64,000 nucleotides of DNA, taken from NCBI RefSeq assembly GCF_014712675.1, contig NZ_JACXSI010000001.1, forward strand, positions 124,001 through 188,000, read 5' to 3'. Of this stretch, positions 29,189 to 37,429 are shown one piece after another. Below the pieces are notes generated by a model. The model saw nothing but the letters and a program-made list of their open reading frames with translations. It made no database searches and was not told the origin of the DNA. This DNA comes from Peribacillus faecalis (GTDB lineage: Bacteria; Bacillota; Bacilli; Bacillales; DSM-1321). The position numbers were made by a program, and so were the translations under genes. The stretch's first letter is position 1; each line of letters starts with the position of its first letter.

Positions 29189-29653
29189 CTAGACTCCCTT
29201 GTTTGTCTCTTCTTCCTTCTTAGTTTTCACTTGGTCCTGAAGTTCCTTCAAAATGGCTCTTCTCGTCAGAATCCCCTCAAATACACCTTCATCATTTTCA
29301 ATACAAATAAATGGGTGATCAATCAGGAGATCTAAAGCTTCTTCAAGTGTCGCACCTTGCTTTAGACGAGCGATATCGGCATTCATGACATCTCTGACTT
29401 TTAAGATTTCGAGCTTTTCGAATTCAATACGCTGAATCCCTAAAATTCGGTCAAATATTAATGGCAAGGATATTAAGCCATGAAGCTTATATTGGGGATC
29501 TAGAACCGGAATTGCTGTGTAGCCACTTTTCGTCAAAACGAGCAAACCATGTTCAAGCGAATTATCTACTTGAACATGTGCGACTCTTTCAGCGGATATT
29601 ATGTAGTTTTCAATTGTTGAAGAAAGAAGTCCATCATTATTACAAGTCAGCAT
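29189..29653 (-). CDS. cbpB: CBS-domain c-di-AMP-binding protein CbpB (DarB)
   Basis: 154 residues forming a tandem CBS pair (about 18-75 and 82-140), matching B. subtilis YkuL. Established role: the apo form binds and activates Rel for (p)ppGpp synthesis and pyruvate carboxylase; c-di-AMP blocks this. Position between ccpC and ykuJ is conserved. AGGAG precedes the ATG. A promoter with extended -10 TGCTATAAT lies about 65 bases upstream, abutting a repeat element whose arm supplies the -35 region. Confidence 0.92.
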   Translation of the reverse strand: MLTCNNDGLLSSTIENYIISAERVAHVQVDNSLEHGLLVLTKSGYTAIPVLDPQYKLHGLISLPLIFDRILGIQRIEFEKLEILKVRDVMNADIARLKQGATLEEALDLLIDHPFICIENDEGVFEGILTRRAILKELQDQVKTKKEEETNKGV

Positions 29654-29717
29654 AATTTAACTCCTACCTTACTTTAACGTATTTGCCGTACAAAAGCTGA
29701 AAGCAGCTTCCGTTTTA

Positions 29718-29726
29718 TTATAGCAT
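29718..29726 (-). promoter_or_regulatory. extended -10 promoter for cbpB
   Basis: TGCTATAAT on the minus strand. The -35 position 17-18 bases upstream falls in the terminal arm (TGAAAAAGG) of the A/B repeat. Confidence 0.55.
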
Positions 29727-29727
29727 A

Positions 29728-29977
29728 AAAAAGCGAACCTTTTTCATTGAAGTGAACTCAAGAGGCGAGTTCAAAAATAAAAAAGGACCGGTGACGGTTT
29801 TTCTCATTGTCTAACCTTACACCTGCAATGCTAGGAGTATAATCCATTCCGGCTATGAAATCTAAAAGCTGATTTCCCATCCGGACTGTCTTATATCTGC
29901 CGCATTGCTCCTTTTTCATCGAGGTAAATCTGAGTTGCATAGTTCATGATGAAAAAGAACCGGTGACGGTTTTTCTC
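29728..29977 (-). repeat. A-B-A repeat array between ykuJ and cbpB
   Basis: Read on the minus strand. Head GAAAAACCGTCACCGGTTC starts at 29976; arms CTTTTTCATC/GATGAAAAAG; B unit with CAATGC/GCATTG, TATAA/TTATA and GAAATC/GATTTC stems; then a second A unit whose loop has an extra TGAACTC/GAGTTCA stem. It begins directly after the T-run of the ykuJ terminator. Confidence 0.85.
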
Positions 29978-29979
29978 AT

Positions 29980-30022
29980 AAAAAAAAGCATTCGAAACCA
30001 TTTACATGGTAAGGAATGCTTT
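29980..30022 (-). terminator. ykuJ terminator
   Basis: AAGCATTC..ACCAT pairs with ATGGT..GAATGCTT around GTAA, then eight T on the minus strand. Confidence 0.88.
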
Positions 30023-30029
30023 GGTGTTA

Positions 30030-30269
30030 TTACGCGTTAAGAATTTCAAAAATTTCAATCGCAATCATATCAATGTTGTCAAATTGGTATTTAGATGATT
30101 TTTCTTTTTCATCATAAACTTCAAGCTCAAACATAGCTGTCTTATTAAAATATGTCACTTGACACTTCTTCACACCATCTATCTCAAAAAAGCGTTGAGC
30201 AGTTTCTGTTTCTTTGGCCTGTTCTTGTAAGTTAAATAATCTAGTAATGATGCCTTGTAGTTGACTCAA
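30030..30269 (-). CDS. ykuJ: DUF1797 family protein YkuJ
   Basis: 79 residues, the same length as B. subtilis YkuJ, with QLQGIITRL, RFFEIDG and YQFDNIDMIAIEIFEIL. A small alpha/beta protein of unknown function. The ORF opens at ATG 30278 but AAAGGAGA overlaps that codon; TTG at 30269 is eight bases away and gives the family start (xSQLxGIITRL), so I chose it. Monocistronic with a strong terminator. Confidence 0.9.
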   Translation of the reverse strand: MSQLQGIITRLFNLQEQAKETETAQRFFEIDGVKKCQVTYFNKTAMFELEVYDEKEKSSKYQFDNIDMIAIEIFEILNA

Positions 30270-30441
30270 AATAAGCATCTCCTTTCAGTATGTAACAAAA
30301 TTCATATCAGTAGGTTACACTATAACACACAATTCTATCCGTATGCTACGCATTAGTGTATTCTGAATTTTCTCTCATTGTTTACTTTTAGCATTTATCC
30401 ATTTAAAATGACAGTATCCGATTGAAATGGAGGTATTAAGT

Positions 30442-31392
30442 ATGCCAACAGTACAACAAATAAATAGTACATTATATTGCATAGATTGTCACGACATACA
30501 GCGAAAAAATCGAACAGGCTCCTATGTTTTTAAGGATCAAAATTCAATAAGTCTAATCGAAACTTCCGCAAGCCCGTCCATTCCTTACATACTAGAAGGC
30601 CTGAAACAGCTCGAAATTAAACTTGAAGATATAAAGTATATTATCGTCACTCACATCCATTTAGATCATGCTGGCGGTGCCGGCTTAATGCTGCAGCATT
30701 GTCCGAATGCCAAGTTGATTGTGCATCCTAAAGGCGCCAGACATTTAGTTGATCCAAGCCGCCTTATTGCAGGTGCGAGAGCTGTGTATGGAGAAGAATT
30801 CGACCAGTTATTCGATCCAATTATTCCTATCAGTGAAGAAAGAATTCTAACAGTCGCTGATGGTGAAAAGTTAAAACTTTCAGACCGTACATTCACCTTT
30901 TACCACACACCAGGACATGCTAATCACCATATAGCTATTCATGATTCTGAAACAAATGGCCTATTCACGGGAGATACAGCCGGTATATATTACCGCGAGC
31001 TTGACGATGAAAATTTCAATTTAGTCATGCCTTCGACTTCGCCAAGCCAATTTGATCCTGAAGCGATGCTAAAATCACTTCAGTTATTCTCCGACTTACA
31101 GGCACAGTCTATCTTCTTTGGCCATTATGGTCAGCATGATCATCCTGAAGAAGTGTTTAAACAAGTGCGCTACTGGTTGCCTATTTTCATCGCGGAAGCA
31201 GAAAAAGCCATGGCAAAACCATTATCCTTTGAAGAGCGCGTCCAAGAAACAACAGATAGTCTGATGACAATTTGCACCGACTTTTTATTATCTAAAGGGT
31301 TGACGAAAGAACATCCTGTATTCGAAATTTTATCATTAGATTTAAGTGTATCCTCTATGGGTCTTATTGATTACTTAACTAAAAAACAATAG
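30442..31392 (+). CDS. metallo-beta-lactamase-fold hydrolase
   Basis: 316 residues. Zinc motif THIHLDHAGG with His71, His73, Asp75 and His76, a later FYHTPGHANHH and GDTAG, and FGHYGQHDH give a full set of ligands for two metals, so it should be an active hydrolase. Substrate unknown; about 70 residues of helical C-terminal extension lie beyond the core. The upstream ATG at 30427 overlaps the GGAGG site, so ATG 30442 is preferred. The glutaredoxin gene follows after 11 bases, probably an operon. No counterpart at this position in B. subtilis. Confidence 0.85.
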   Translation: MPTVQQINSTLYCIDCHDIQRKNRTGSYVFKDQNSISLIETSASPSIPYILEGLKQLEIKLEDIKYIIVTHIHLDHAGGAGLMLQHCPNAKLIVHPKGARHLVDPSRLIAGARAVYGEEFDQLFDPIIPISEERILTVADGEKLKLSDRTFTFYHTPGHANHHIAIHDSETNGLFTGDTAGIYYRELDDENFNLVMPSTSPSQFDPEAMLKSLQLFSDLQAQSIFFGHYGQHDHPEEVFKQVRYWLPIFIAEAEKAMAKPLSFEERVQETTDSLMTICTDFLLSKGLTKEHPVFEILSLDLSVSSMGLIDYLTKKQ

Positions 31393-31403
31393 GAGTTTTC
31401 AAC

Positions 31404-31643
31404 ATGAACAAAGTTATTATTTATTCACAATCGAATTGTCCACCATGCGAGTTTGCGAAATTGTATTTTAAGAACCATGACATCGCATTCGAAGAAAAAA
31501 ACATTACCCGTGATAAAAAAGCAAAAAACGAAATGATGGTGAAATATGACGCATTTTCCACACCAGTAATCGTCATAAACGAACAGGCAATTATCGGCTT
31601 TGATCAAGAAAGAATCGAAGAACTACTCATATCAGAGGCTTAA
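31404..31643 (+). CDS. glutaredoxin-family protein (NrdH-like)
   Basis: 79 residues, a minimal glutaredoxin fold. Active site SNCPPC with Cys12 and Cys15, TPVIVINEQAIIGFD with the cis-proline and the GF(D) end typical of NrdH/YruB-type glutaredoxins. Thiol reductant in the cytosol; Bacillus lacks glutathione, so bacillithiol or thioredoxin reductase would be the likely partner (inference). Cotranscribed with the hydrolase upstream, terminator after. Confidence 0.88.
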   Translation: MNKVIIYSQSNCPPCEFAKLYFKNHDIAFEEKNITRDKKAKNEMMVKYDAFSTPVIVINEQAIIGFDQERIEELLISEA

Positions 31644-31644
31644 C

Positions 31645-31691
31645 AAAAAAGCCAAGACAATGCGTTTATATCCGCAATGACTTGGCTTTTT
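31645..31691. terminator. bidirectional terminator after the glutaredoxin gene
   Basis: AAAAAAGCCAAG...TGCG pairs with CGCA...CTTGGCTTTTT, long stem with small bulges. Confidence 0.85.
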
Positions 31692-31726
31692 CAGGCTTTC
31701 ACGACATGAATAAGTCTTTAGTTGAC

Positions 31727-32581
31727 TTACTCATGCTTCAACTTTTTTACTTCTACTTTAACCTCTAATGTATGCGGACCACCGTGATAAACACCTTGCA
31801 GCGGACTGACATCTGAATAGTCCCGCCCTTTGCACAAAATCACATGATTCTCCAACACCTCTACATTGTTTGTCGGGTCAAGGCCAATCCAGCCGATACC
31901 CGGCACCATAATTTCCACCCAGGCATGTGTCGCATTATCCCCAACTAAATTCGAATTCTGGCCGATATATAAATAACCGCTGACATAACGTGCCGGAATG
32001 CCATTTTTCCTTAGTATGCCGAGCATTACATGAGTTATATCCTGGCATACACCACTCTTTAATCCAAATGCTTCTTTTGCCGTTGTCTCTACTGTGGTCG
32101 CCTCCGTATTGTATGTAAATTCATTATACAAAAACTCCATCAGCCGAATAGAAAAATCAATCGGGTTACTATTTGGACCGATTATGGATATCACTTCATC
32201 GACCTGCTGTTTTTCTAAGTACGTATAACTTGTCGTTCGTAAATATGGCAAATAATGCTCATGGAATAATTTCGAATAAAAGATAGCTTTCATTTCTGAA
32301 GAAAACTGAATTTGCTGCAAATAAGGCGCTTTTTGAATGCTTACGATCGATTTCGTTTCCACTTCGAGGAGCTGATGCTTCTCAGGGATAAAGAAACTGC
32401 CGATATTATTGCCCCAAATATCAACATGGTCACTTGTCATTGAAGCAGGCGTAATTCTGGAACGATAGGAAAGCAACCTTTGACATTCGTTGTTTCTCGG
32501 CTTCAGACGAATCGTATTCAAGCTTTGTTCGACAGGCGTCTCATATTGGAACGTATTCGTATGAACTATTTTATATTTCAT
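31727..32581 (-). CDS. transglutaminase-like cysteine protease (TGase trio)
   Basis: 284 residues: N-terminal beta domain of the bacterial transglutaminase-like type (YKIVHTNTFQYETPVEQSLNTIRL), then the core with catalytic Cys in LKSGVCQDITHVML, His in NATHAWVEI and Asp in GLDPTNN, all present. It may act as a peptidase or amidase rather than a crosslinker. Third gene after an ATP-grasp and an alpha-E gene, a combination found in many bacteria; the joint product is not known to me. The order is ATP-grasp, alpha-E, transglutaminase. Confidence 0.9.
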   Translation of the reverse strand: MKYKIVHTNTFQYETPVEQSLNTIRLKPRNNECQRLLSYRSRITPASMTSDHVDIWGNNIGSFFIPEKHQLLEVETKSIVSIQKAPYLQQIQFSSEMKAIFYSKLFHEHYLPYLRTTSYTYLEKQQVDEVISIIGPNSNPIDFSIRLMEFLYNEFTYNTEATTVETTAKEAFGLKSGVCQDITHVMLGILRKNGIPARYVSGYLYIGQNSNLVGDNATHAWVEIMVPGIGWIGLDPTNNVEVLENHVILCKGRDYSDVSPLQGVYHGGPHTLEVKVEVKKLKHE

Positions 32582-32652
32582 TTCCCTCTCACCCCGTAAA
32601 GTATGAGTAATTACTGTTGTTCACTTAAGGGCTGTTTACTTGGCGTACATAT

Positions 32653-33624
32653 TCATCTTTTCCCGTCTGCTTCAACTAAATAATATGTGGAAGAGAAAAC
32701 ATCGCCAAAAAGTGCACATAAGTTAGAAAGATTTCTTGTAAATGCCAGCGCTTCTCCAAGACTGAATTGTTCAATACCGGTTGTTTTGACAGCTGTCATC
32801 AGTTCTTCAAGTACACCGAACATTTTAACTGAATAAGGAGCAACCTGCTTTCTTTCAATCGCATTAATGGCATGTCTCACCGTCTCCAGTCCATATCGGA
32901 CAGAGCCCGGGAAAGTACGATCAGTAATTAGATAATTTAAAATCAGCTCCGGTCTTTTCGTCCGATGCTTTTTAGAGTAATCTTCATAGCCATGAACCAG
33001 CTGAAGAGCAAAGTTCATATCATACTCCTTGAAACTCGCCCCGTCTCTAATAGATCGCTGGAGCATCGTTTGAACAATTAAAGCTGTTTTGCCTGCTCGC
33101 TCAAGGCCTTTTCCGATTTTAATAAATTGATATGCCTCATCGCGCGTCATTGCAGAGTCTATAAACCCGGTAGCTGTCATAGTTGTTCTCTTAATCCGCT
33201 GCAAAAACGTATTTATGTCACGCAGCGAAAATTGCGACTGTGCCCGCGCTTGATATTTCTCATGCTGTAAGAATAAATACAGCTCATTCCAAACCTCCCA
33301 TAGTTCATTCGGAATGATATCTCGCGTCATGCGGGCATTTTCACGAACATTGCTCGTCATCACTGACAGAGCATTTAAATTGTTATTTGTAAAAGCTAAA
33401 TAGTCAACAATCTTCCGGACACGCAAATCAGCATATAAACTCTCATATTCAGAGCGATTGCCGCAAATCTCCAATATCGATTTCCAATCTTGGAGATTTG
33501 TCTCATCTCCGCCCGATTCCTCCAGCATTCTCACTAGCTGTACACCGAGAATGTGGGCATTGCTTTCTGTTCTTTCACTATATCTTGCCATCCAATATAA
33601 TGCATCGGCCACACGACTAAGCAT
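32653..33624 (-). CDS. alpha-E (DUF403) domain protein
   Basis: 323 residues, nearly all helical, opening MLSRVADALYWMARYSERTE, the alpha-E signature. Conserved partner of the circularly permuted ATP-grasp encoded just upstream, with which it overlaps by eight bases (translational coupling). No catalytic residues recognised; presumably a subunit or substrate scaffold. Gap to the transglutaminase gene is about 70 bases. Confidence 0.9.
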   Translation of the reverse strand: MLSRVADALYWMARYSERTESNAHILGVQLVRMLEESGGDETNLQDWKSILEICGNRSEYESLYADLRVRKIVDYLAFTNNNLNALSVMTSNVRENARMTRDIIPNELWEVWNELYLFLQHEKYQARAQSQFSLRDINTFLQRIKRTTMTATGFIDSAMTRDEAYQFIKIGKGLERAGKTALIVQTMLQRSIRDGASFKEYDMNFALQLVHGYEDYSKKHRTKRPELILNYLITDRTFPGSVRYGLETVRHAINAIERKQVAPYSVKMFGVLEELMTAVKTTGIEQFSLGEALAFTRNLSNLCALFGDVFSSTYYLVEADGKR

Positions 33625-35068
33625 TCTGAAACACCTCCTTTAATATCCATGTGTCCTTTCCGCCTCCGCCTTGCGAGGAATTTACAACAAGCGAACCTTC
33701 TTTTAAAGCCACTCTCGATAAACCTCCCGGCAAGACATGTATATCATCGCCTTTCATGACAAAAACTCGCAAGTCAATATGGCAAGGATAAAATCTGCCT
33801 TGCTGATAGACAGGCGCTCTTGATAATTTGATGGTCGGCTGTGCTATGTATTGTTTTGGATTTTCGATTATTTTTGCGCGGAATGCCTCAATTTCTTCCT
33901 TTGTCGCGTGAGGTCCTATAAGCATATCGTAACCACCTGATGCACCGACATTTTTGACAACCAATTCATTCAAATGATCCAAAACCCAAGCCAATTGTTT
34001 TTCACAGCTCAATAAATATGTTTCTACATTAGGAATAATCGGTTCTTCATTTAAATAATAGCGAATCATTTCCGGCACATATGCGTACATTGCCTTATCA
34101 TCAGCCACGCCATTGCCTACAGCGTTCAAAATCGCTACATTTCCATTTTTAAAAGCTTCTATTATTCCGTTGACTCCTAATAAGGAATCTTCGCGGAATA
34201 CACTCGGATCGAGGAAATCATCATCGATACGGCGATAAATAATGTCAACTCTTTTTAGTCCTTGAATCGTCTTCCTATAAACAATGCTGTCTTTGACGAT
34301 CAAATCGCGCCCTTCTACAAGCGGAATATTCAATTGTTGTGCAAGAAATACATGATCATAGTAAGCGGAGTTGTATACACCTGCTGTCAACAAGACAGCT
34401 TGAGGATCTCGATGTTTCTCCATATTGGATGGAATATGTGATAAAAGTGCAGATCGCATTATGGAAAGTTGATAATCCAATGACTGAATTGATTGTTTTG
34501 AAAAGAATTCCGGATACACCTGTCTCATTACATACCTATTCTGATAGACGTAAGACATTCCGGATGGATTGCGCAAATTATCTTCTAAAACACGATACGT
34601 TCCATGCTCATCGCGAATTAAGTCGATACCTGCGAGAAAGATGTGGTTATTAAGTGGAACCTTTGTCCCCATTACTTGTTTGTAATAATAAGCATTTTCA
34701 TTTACGAGTTCAGATGGCACAATTCCCGCCTTAACAATATTCTGGTTATTGTAGATGTCATCAAGGAACAAATTGAGCGCTTCTACTCGCTGTTTCATTC
34801 CTTTTTCAATCATCTTCCACGTGTCAGCCGGGAAAATAATTGGGACAAAATCAAACGGCATTGTCCTTTCTGTACCACCCTCTTCACCATATACAGTGAA
34901 TGTAATTCCTTGCCTCAGGAAACTGGATTGTGCTGTCTCGTGCTTCTCTCTCAACTCTTCTTCTGAAAATTTCAATAATTTAGAATAAAATGATTGATAA
35001 TGTTCTTTTGGCTCTTTTCCTTGCAGCATTTCATCAAAAAACCGCCCGGTCTCATACGGTCTAAACAT
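33617..35068 (-). CDS. circularly permuted ATP-grasp type 2 protein
   Basis: 483 residues of the DUF404/DUF407 family. MFRPYETGRFFDEML at the start, DLIRDEHGTYRVLEDNLRNPSGMSYV (metal/nucleotide site), DIIYRRIDDDFLDP, NAVGNGVADDKAMYAY, VVKNVGASGGYDMLIG and HIDLRVFVM are the family landmarks. Predicted to form an amide or peptide bond using ATP; substrate unknown. First gene of the trio with alpha-E and transglutaminase genes. Not part of the conserved B. subtilis order. Confidence 0.92.
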   Translation of the reverse strand: MFRPYETGRFFDEMLQGKEPKEHYQSFYSKLLKFSEEELREKHETAQSSFLRQGITFTVYGEEGGTERTMPFDFVPIIFPADTWKMIEKGMKQRVEALNLFLDDIYNNQNIVKAGIVPSELVNENAYYYKQVMGTKVPLNNHIFLAGIDLIRDEHGTYRVLEDNLRNPSGMSYVYQNRYVMRQVYPEFFSKQSIQSLDYQLSIMRSALLSHIPSNMEKHRDPQAVLLTAGVYNSAYYDHVFLAQQLNIPLVEGRDLIVKDSIVYRKTIQGLKRVDIIYRRIDDDFLDPSVFREDSLLGVNGIIEAFKNGNVAILNAVGNGVADDKAMYAYVPEMIRYYLNEEPIIPNVETYLLSCEKQLAWVLDHLNELVVKNVGASGGYDMLIGPHATKEEIEAFRAKIIENPKQYIAQPTIKLSRAPVYQQGRFYPCHIDLRVFVMKGDDIHVLPGGLSRVALKEGSLVVNSSQGGGGKDTWILKEVFQNA

Positions 35069-35212
35069 ATAACCCTCGCCTCCGCTGTCATTAAAATAAC
35101 TATATTATTATAAGAAATATAATACGACATTTTTTGCCAATATCCTTTTTATTCATGAATTTTTTCACAAAAAAACTGCAAAAATTTTTGGTAGCGTTTT
35201 CACGAAATAATA

Positions 35213-35256
35213 AAAAGAAAGCCTGAAAAGATTCTTTATCTAATCAGACTTTCATA
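35213..35256 (-). terminator. terminator after the secreted protein gene
   Basis: On the minus strand GAAAGTCTGA pairs with TCAGGCTTTC, then TTTTTATTATTT. Confidence 0.75.
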
Positions 35257-35265
35257 GAAAGTAAC

Positions 35266-35934
35266 TCAAAAACTCCACTCCAATATGTTTGATAAGGCAG
35301 ATTTCACGATTCGATAACAATGTTTCGCTGTCTCAGCAATCGAAGACTCCCTATCTTTAGATTCTTCAGTCTCAATATTGCCTGACTGTTCAGATACCTT
35401 CACTGTGTTTACTTCCTTATTTGCCTCTGTTACAAATTGATTTGGATCAAATTGAGGGTCGATAGCTTTTATCTTCCATTGGTCATTCACCCATGCAAAG
35501 ATAACTGCTTCATAATGATCATCATATCCGATTGGGCCTTCCGTTGACTGAGGAAAAAACTCATAAACAGCCGCTCGGTCAAGCTCAGCATCGGTTAACA
35601 CCCAAGTATCTCCTTCGAACATAAAAAAGGGTATATAGTAAATAGGAAAATCCGTGCCCAGAACATAAAAAAGTCCGTCTTTATCTTTCATCATATTAAT
35701 GGTAATAAATCGTTCAATGAAAGATTCTGTAAAATATGGCGACATTTTTTTCTTCACTTCAACATATGAATACCCTTTGTCGCTTAAAGAATATGGCACT
35801 TCCGCAGCTTCCTTCGTCAACTCGATCATCTGATAATCGAACACTACTGCCTCTTCAGCTGAAGCAAAACTCCCAAACGCAAAAGTCAAGAAAATGACAG
35901 TCAATAACAGCCAATACCTATTCTTCACTCCCAT
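35266..35934 (-). CDS. secreted protein, DUF3993-like
   Basis: 222 residues with a clear signal peptide (NRYWLLLTVIFLTFAFGSFASAEE, cleavage after ASA). No lipobox cysteine. The mature part contains YFTESFIERF, GLFYVLGTDFPIYYIPFF and EGPIGYDDHYEAVIFAW, which I relate to DUF3993 with moderate confidence; a charged, low-complexity C-terminal tail follows. Probably extracellular or wall-associated; function unknown. Isolated between its own terminator and ykuI. Confidence 0.65.
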   Translation of the reverse strand: MGVKNRYWLLLTVIFLTFAFGSFASAEEAVVFDYQMIELTKEAAEVPYSLSDKGYSYVEVKKKMSPYFTESFIERFITINMMKDKDGLFYVLGTDFPIYYIPFFMFEGDTWVLTDAELDRAAVYEFFPQSTEGPIGYDDHYEAVIFAWVNDQWKIKAIDPQFDPNQFVTEANKEVNTVKVSEQSGNIETEESKDRESSIAETAKHCYRIVKSALSNILEWSF

Positions 35935-36071
35935 CTCCTCCTATACTACTTATTTATATTTTATCAATATGAGCTGCCATAAAAATATATATGCTGTTCG
36001 TAAAAAACATACAATATATGACAGCGTTTGCGATCACTTTGTTTTTTATACCCACTCGTAAACGTATGAAA

Positions 36072-36123
36072 CAAAAAGCCCCTTTAAAAAGTCAAAGGAT
36101 GACCTCTTAAAGGGACTGGCTTT
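36072..36123 (-). terminator. ykuI terminator
   Basis: On the minus strand CCCTTTAA pairs with TTAAAGGGG, enclosing an inner GGTCATCCTTTGACT hairpin, followed by CTTTTTG. Confidence 0.8.
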
Positions 36124-37324
36124 AAAAAATATCATGTTCGAATAAATAGTTATAAGATATATCAATGAATAAATATTCTTGAGCGTTTAATGGAACCGAA
36201 AATGTCCGGATGATCTCGCCTGTCTCAATATCGCTGTATGAATCCGACAGCTCACCCTTCTGGTCATTTCGCATCGTAATAATTGTCTTCAAGAAATATG
36301 GCCGCCAGCTCCAGTTCTTTTGCTTATACTCTTCCTGAATAACCCATTCCCCGTTACTGCGAACGATATTAGGAGACGTTTGGAATCCGTCTTCATCGCA
36401 TACATATAAGCGGAAAGAGATGTCGTCAAGTAATGTCGCCAAGTTCTTCAACTGTACTAAATCCACACTCGAAGGTTTTACTTTACTTACAATCGTCTGA
36501 ATTGTCTCTTGCATTTTTTTCTTTGCATAATAACGATTCTCAAGCGTTCTTTTTTCAGAAATAATGAAACGGTGGCATTCTTCTTTGAACTTATCTTTTA
36601 ATTGTTCGCGATCGATAAAATGATCCGCAGGCTCGGCTAAATAAACCCCTTGATAATAGCGAACTCCATTCTTCCAGGCAAACTGCAGCTGATACACATC
36701 TTCAATTCCTTCAACAAGCAGACTTGCGCCTATTTTTCTTGCTAAAATTCCTGTTGATGAAATGAAATCCTTTTGTGTATCCCACGATTCTGAAATGAGC
36801 AATTCATTATTAATCTTCAGAATTTGCGGAGACAAAGTCGCAATCTTTTCAAGATGGCTATTCAATCCTAAATCGTTAATCGCAATCTTAATTCCGTATG
36901 TTTTGTAATATGTCAATAAGTGATGCAAACTATCAAAATCACCTTTAAATCTGTTCTCTGACAACTCAATTACAACGCGGGAAAGGGCATCTTCCCCCAA
37001 ATGATTCTTTAGAAGCTCCAGCAAGCTGTCACCATAATCAAGCATTAGCAAATCCGCTTCACAGCGAATAAAAATTAAAAAATTCTCGTCTGAAGCACTA
37101 ATCTTCTTCAAGGCAAGCTGAATTAAGTATTGGTCGACCTCAATCCGATATTCTTCCGGAACTTGTTCATCTTGCATAAGAGATGCTACGTCTATCGTAC
37201 CTGAATCATTTACATACCGTCCGAGTATTTCATACCCGATTACCACGTGCTCATCCGCACTGAAAATGGGTTGAAAATATGGCTGTAGATGTTCAAGATT
37301 TGTCAACATTTCCATACTATCCAT
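36122..37324 (-). CDS. ykuI: EAL-domain protein YkuI, probably a c-di-GMP sensor
   Basis: 400 residues: EAL domain (about 10-250) and a PAS/CACHE-like C-terminal domain (about 280-395), as in B. subtilis YkuI, which binds c-di-GMP without clear phosphodiesterase activity. The EAL motif is EIL (YEILGRY). The metal-binding Asn is Arg (FIRCEADLL; FMNQDANLL in B. subtilis), and the DDFG segment reads NDLG. Glu of VIELSEN, Lys of ILKIN and Glu of LLVEGIED remain. Catalysis is thus even less likely than in YkuI. Start at ATG 37324, six bases after GGGAGG. Confidence 0.9.
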   Translation of the reverse strand: MDSMEMLTNLEHLQPYFQPIFSADEHVVIGYEILGRYVNDSGTIDVASLMQDEQVPEEYRIEVDQYLIQLALKKISASDENFLIFIRCEADLLMLDYGDSLLELLKNHLGEDALSRVVIELSENRFKGDFDSLHHLLTYYKTYGIKIAINDLGLNSHLEKIATLSPQILKINNELLISESWDTQKDFISSTGILARKIGASLLVEGIEDVYQLQFAWKNGVRYYQGVYLAEPADHFIDREQLKDKFKEECHRFIISEKRTLENRYYAKKKMQETIQTIVSKVKPSSVDLVQLKNLATLLDDISFRLYVCDEDGFQTSPNIVRSNGEWVIQEEYKQKNWSWRPYFLKTIITMRNDQKGELSDSYSDIETGEIIRTFSVPLNAQEYLFIDISYNYLFEHDIF

Positions 37325-37429
37325 GTTGTACCTCCCGAACATTATTCTTGATAGTTTTATATACTTTCCATTTTACCATTATCATACTATTTTTTCTATT
37401 TTATAGAAGAGAAAAATTAAACAGTTTAC

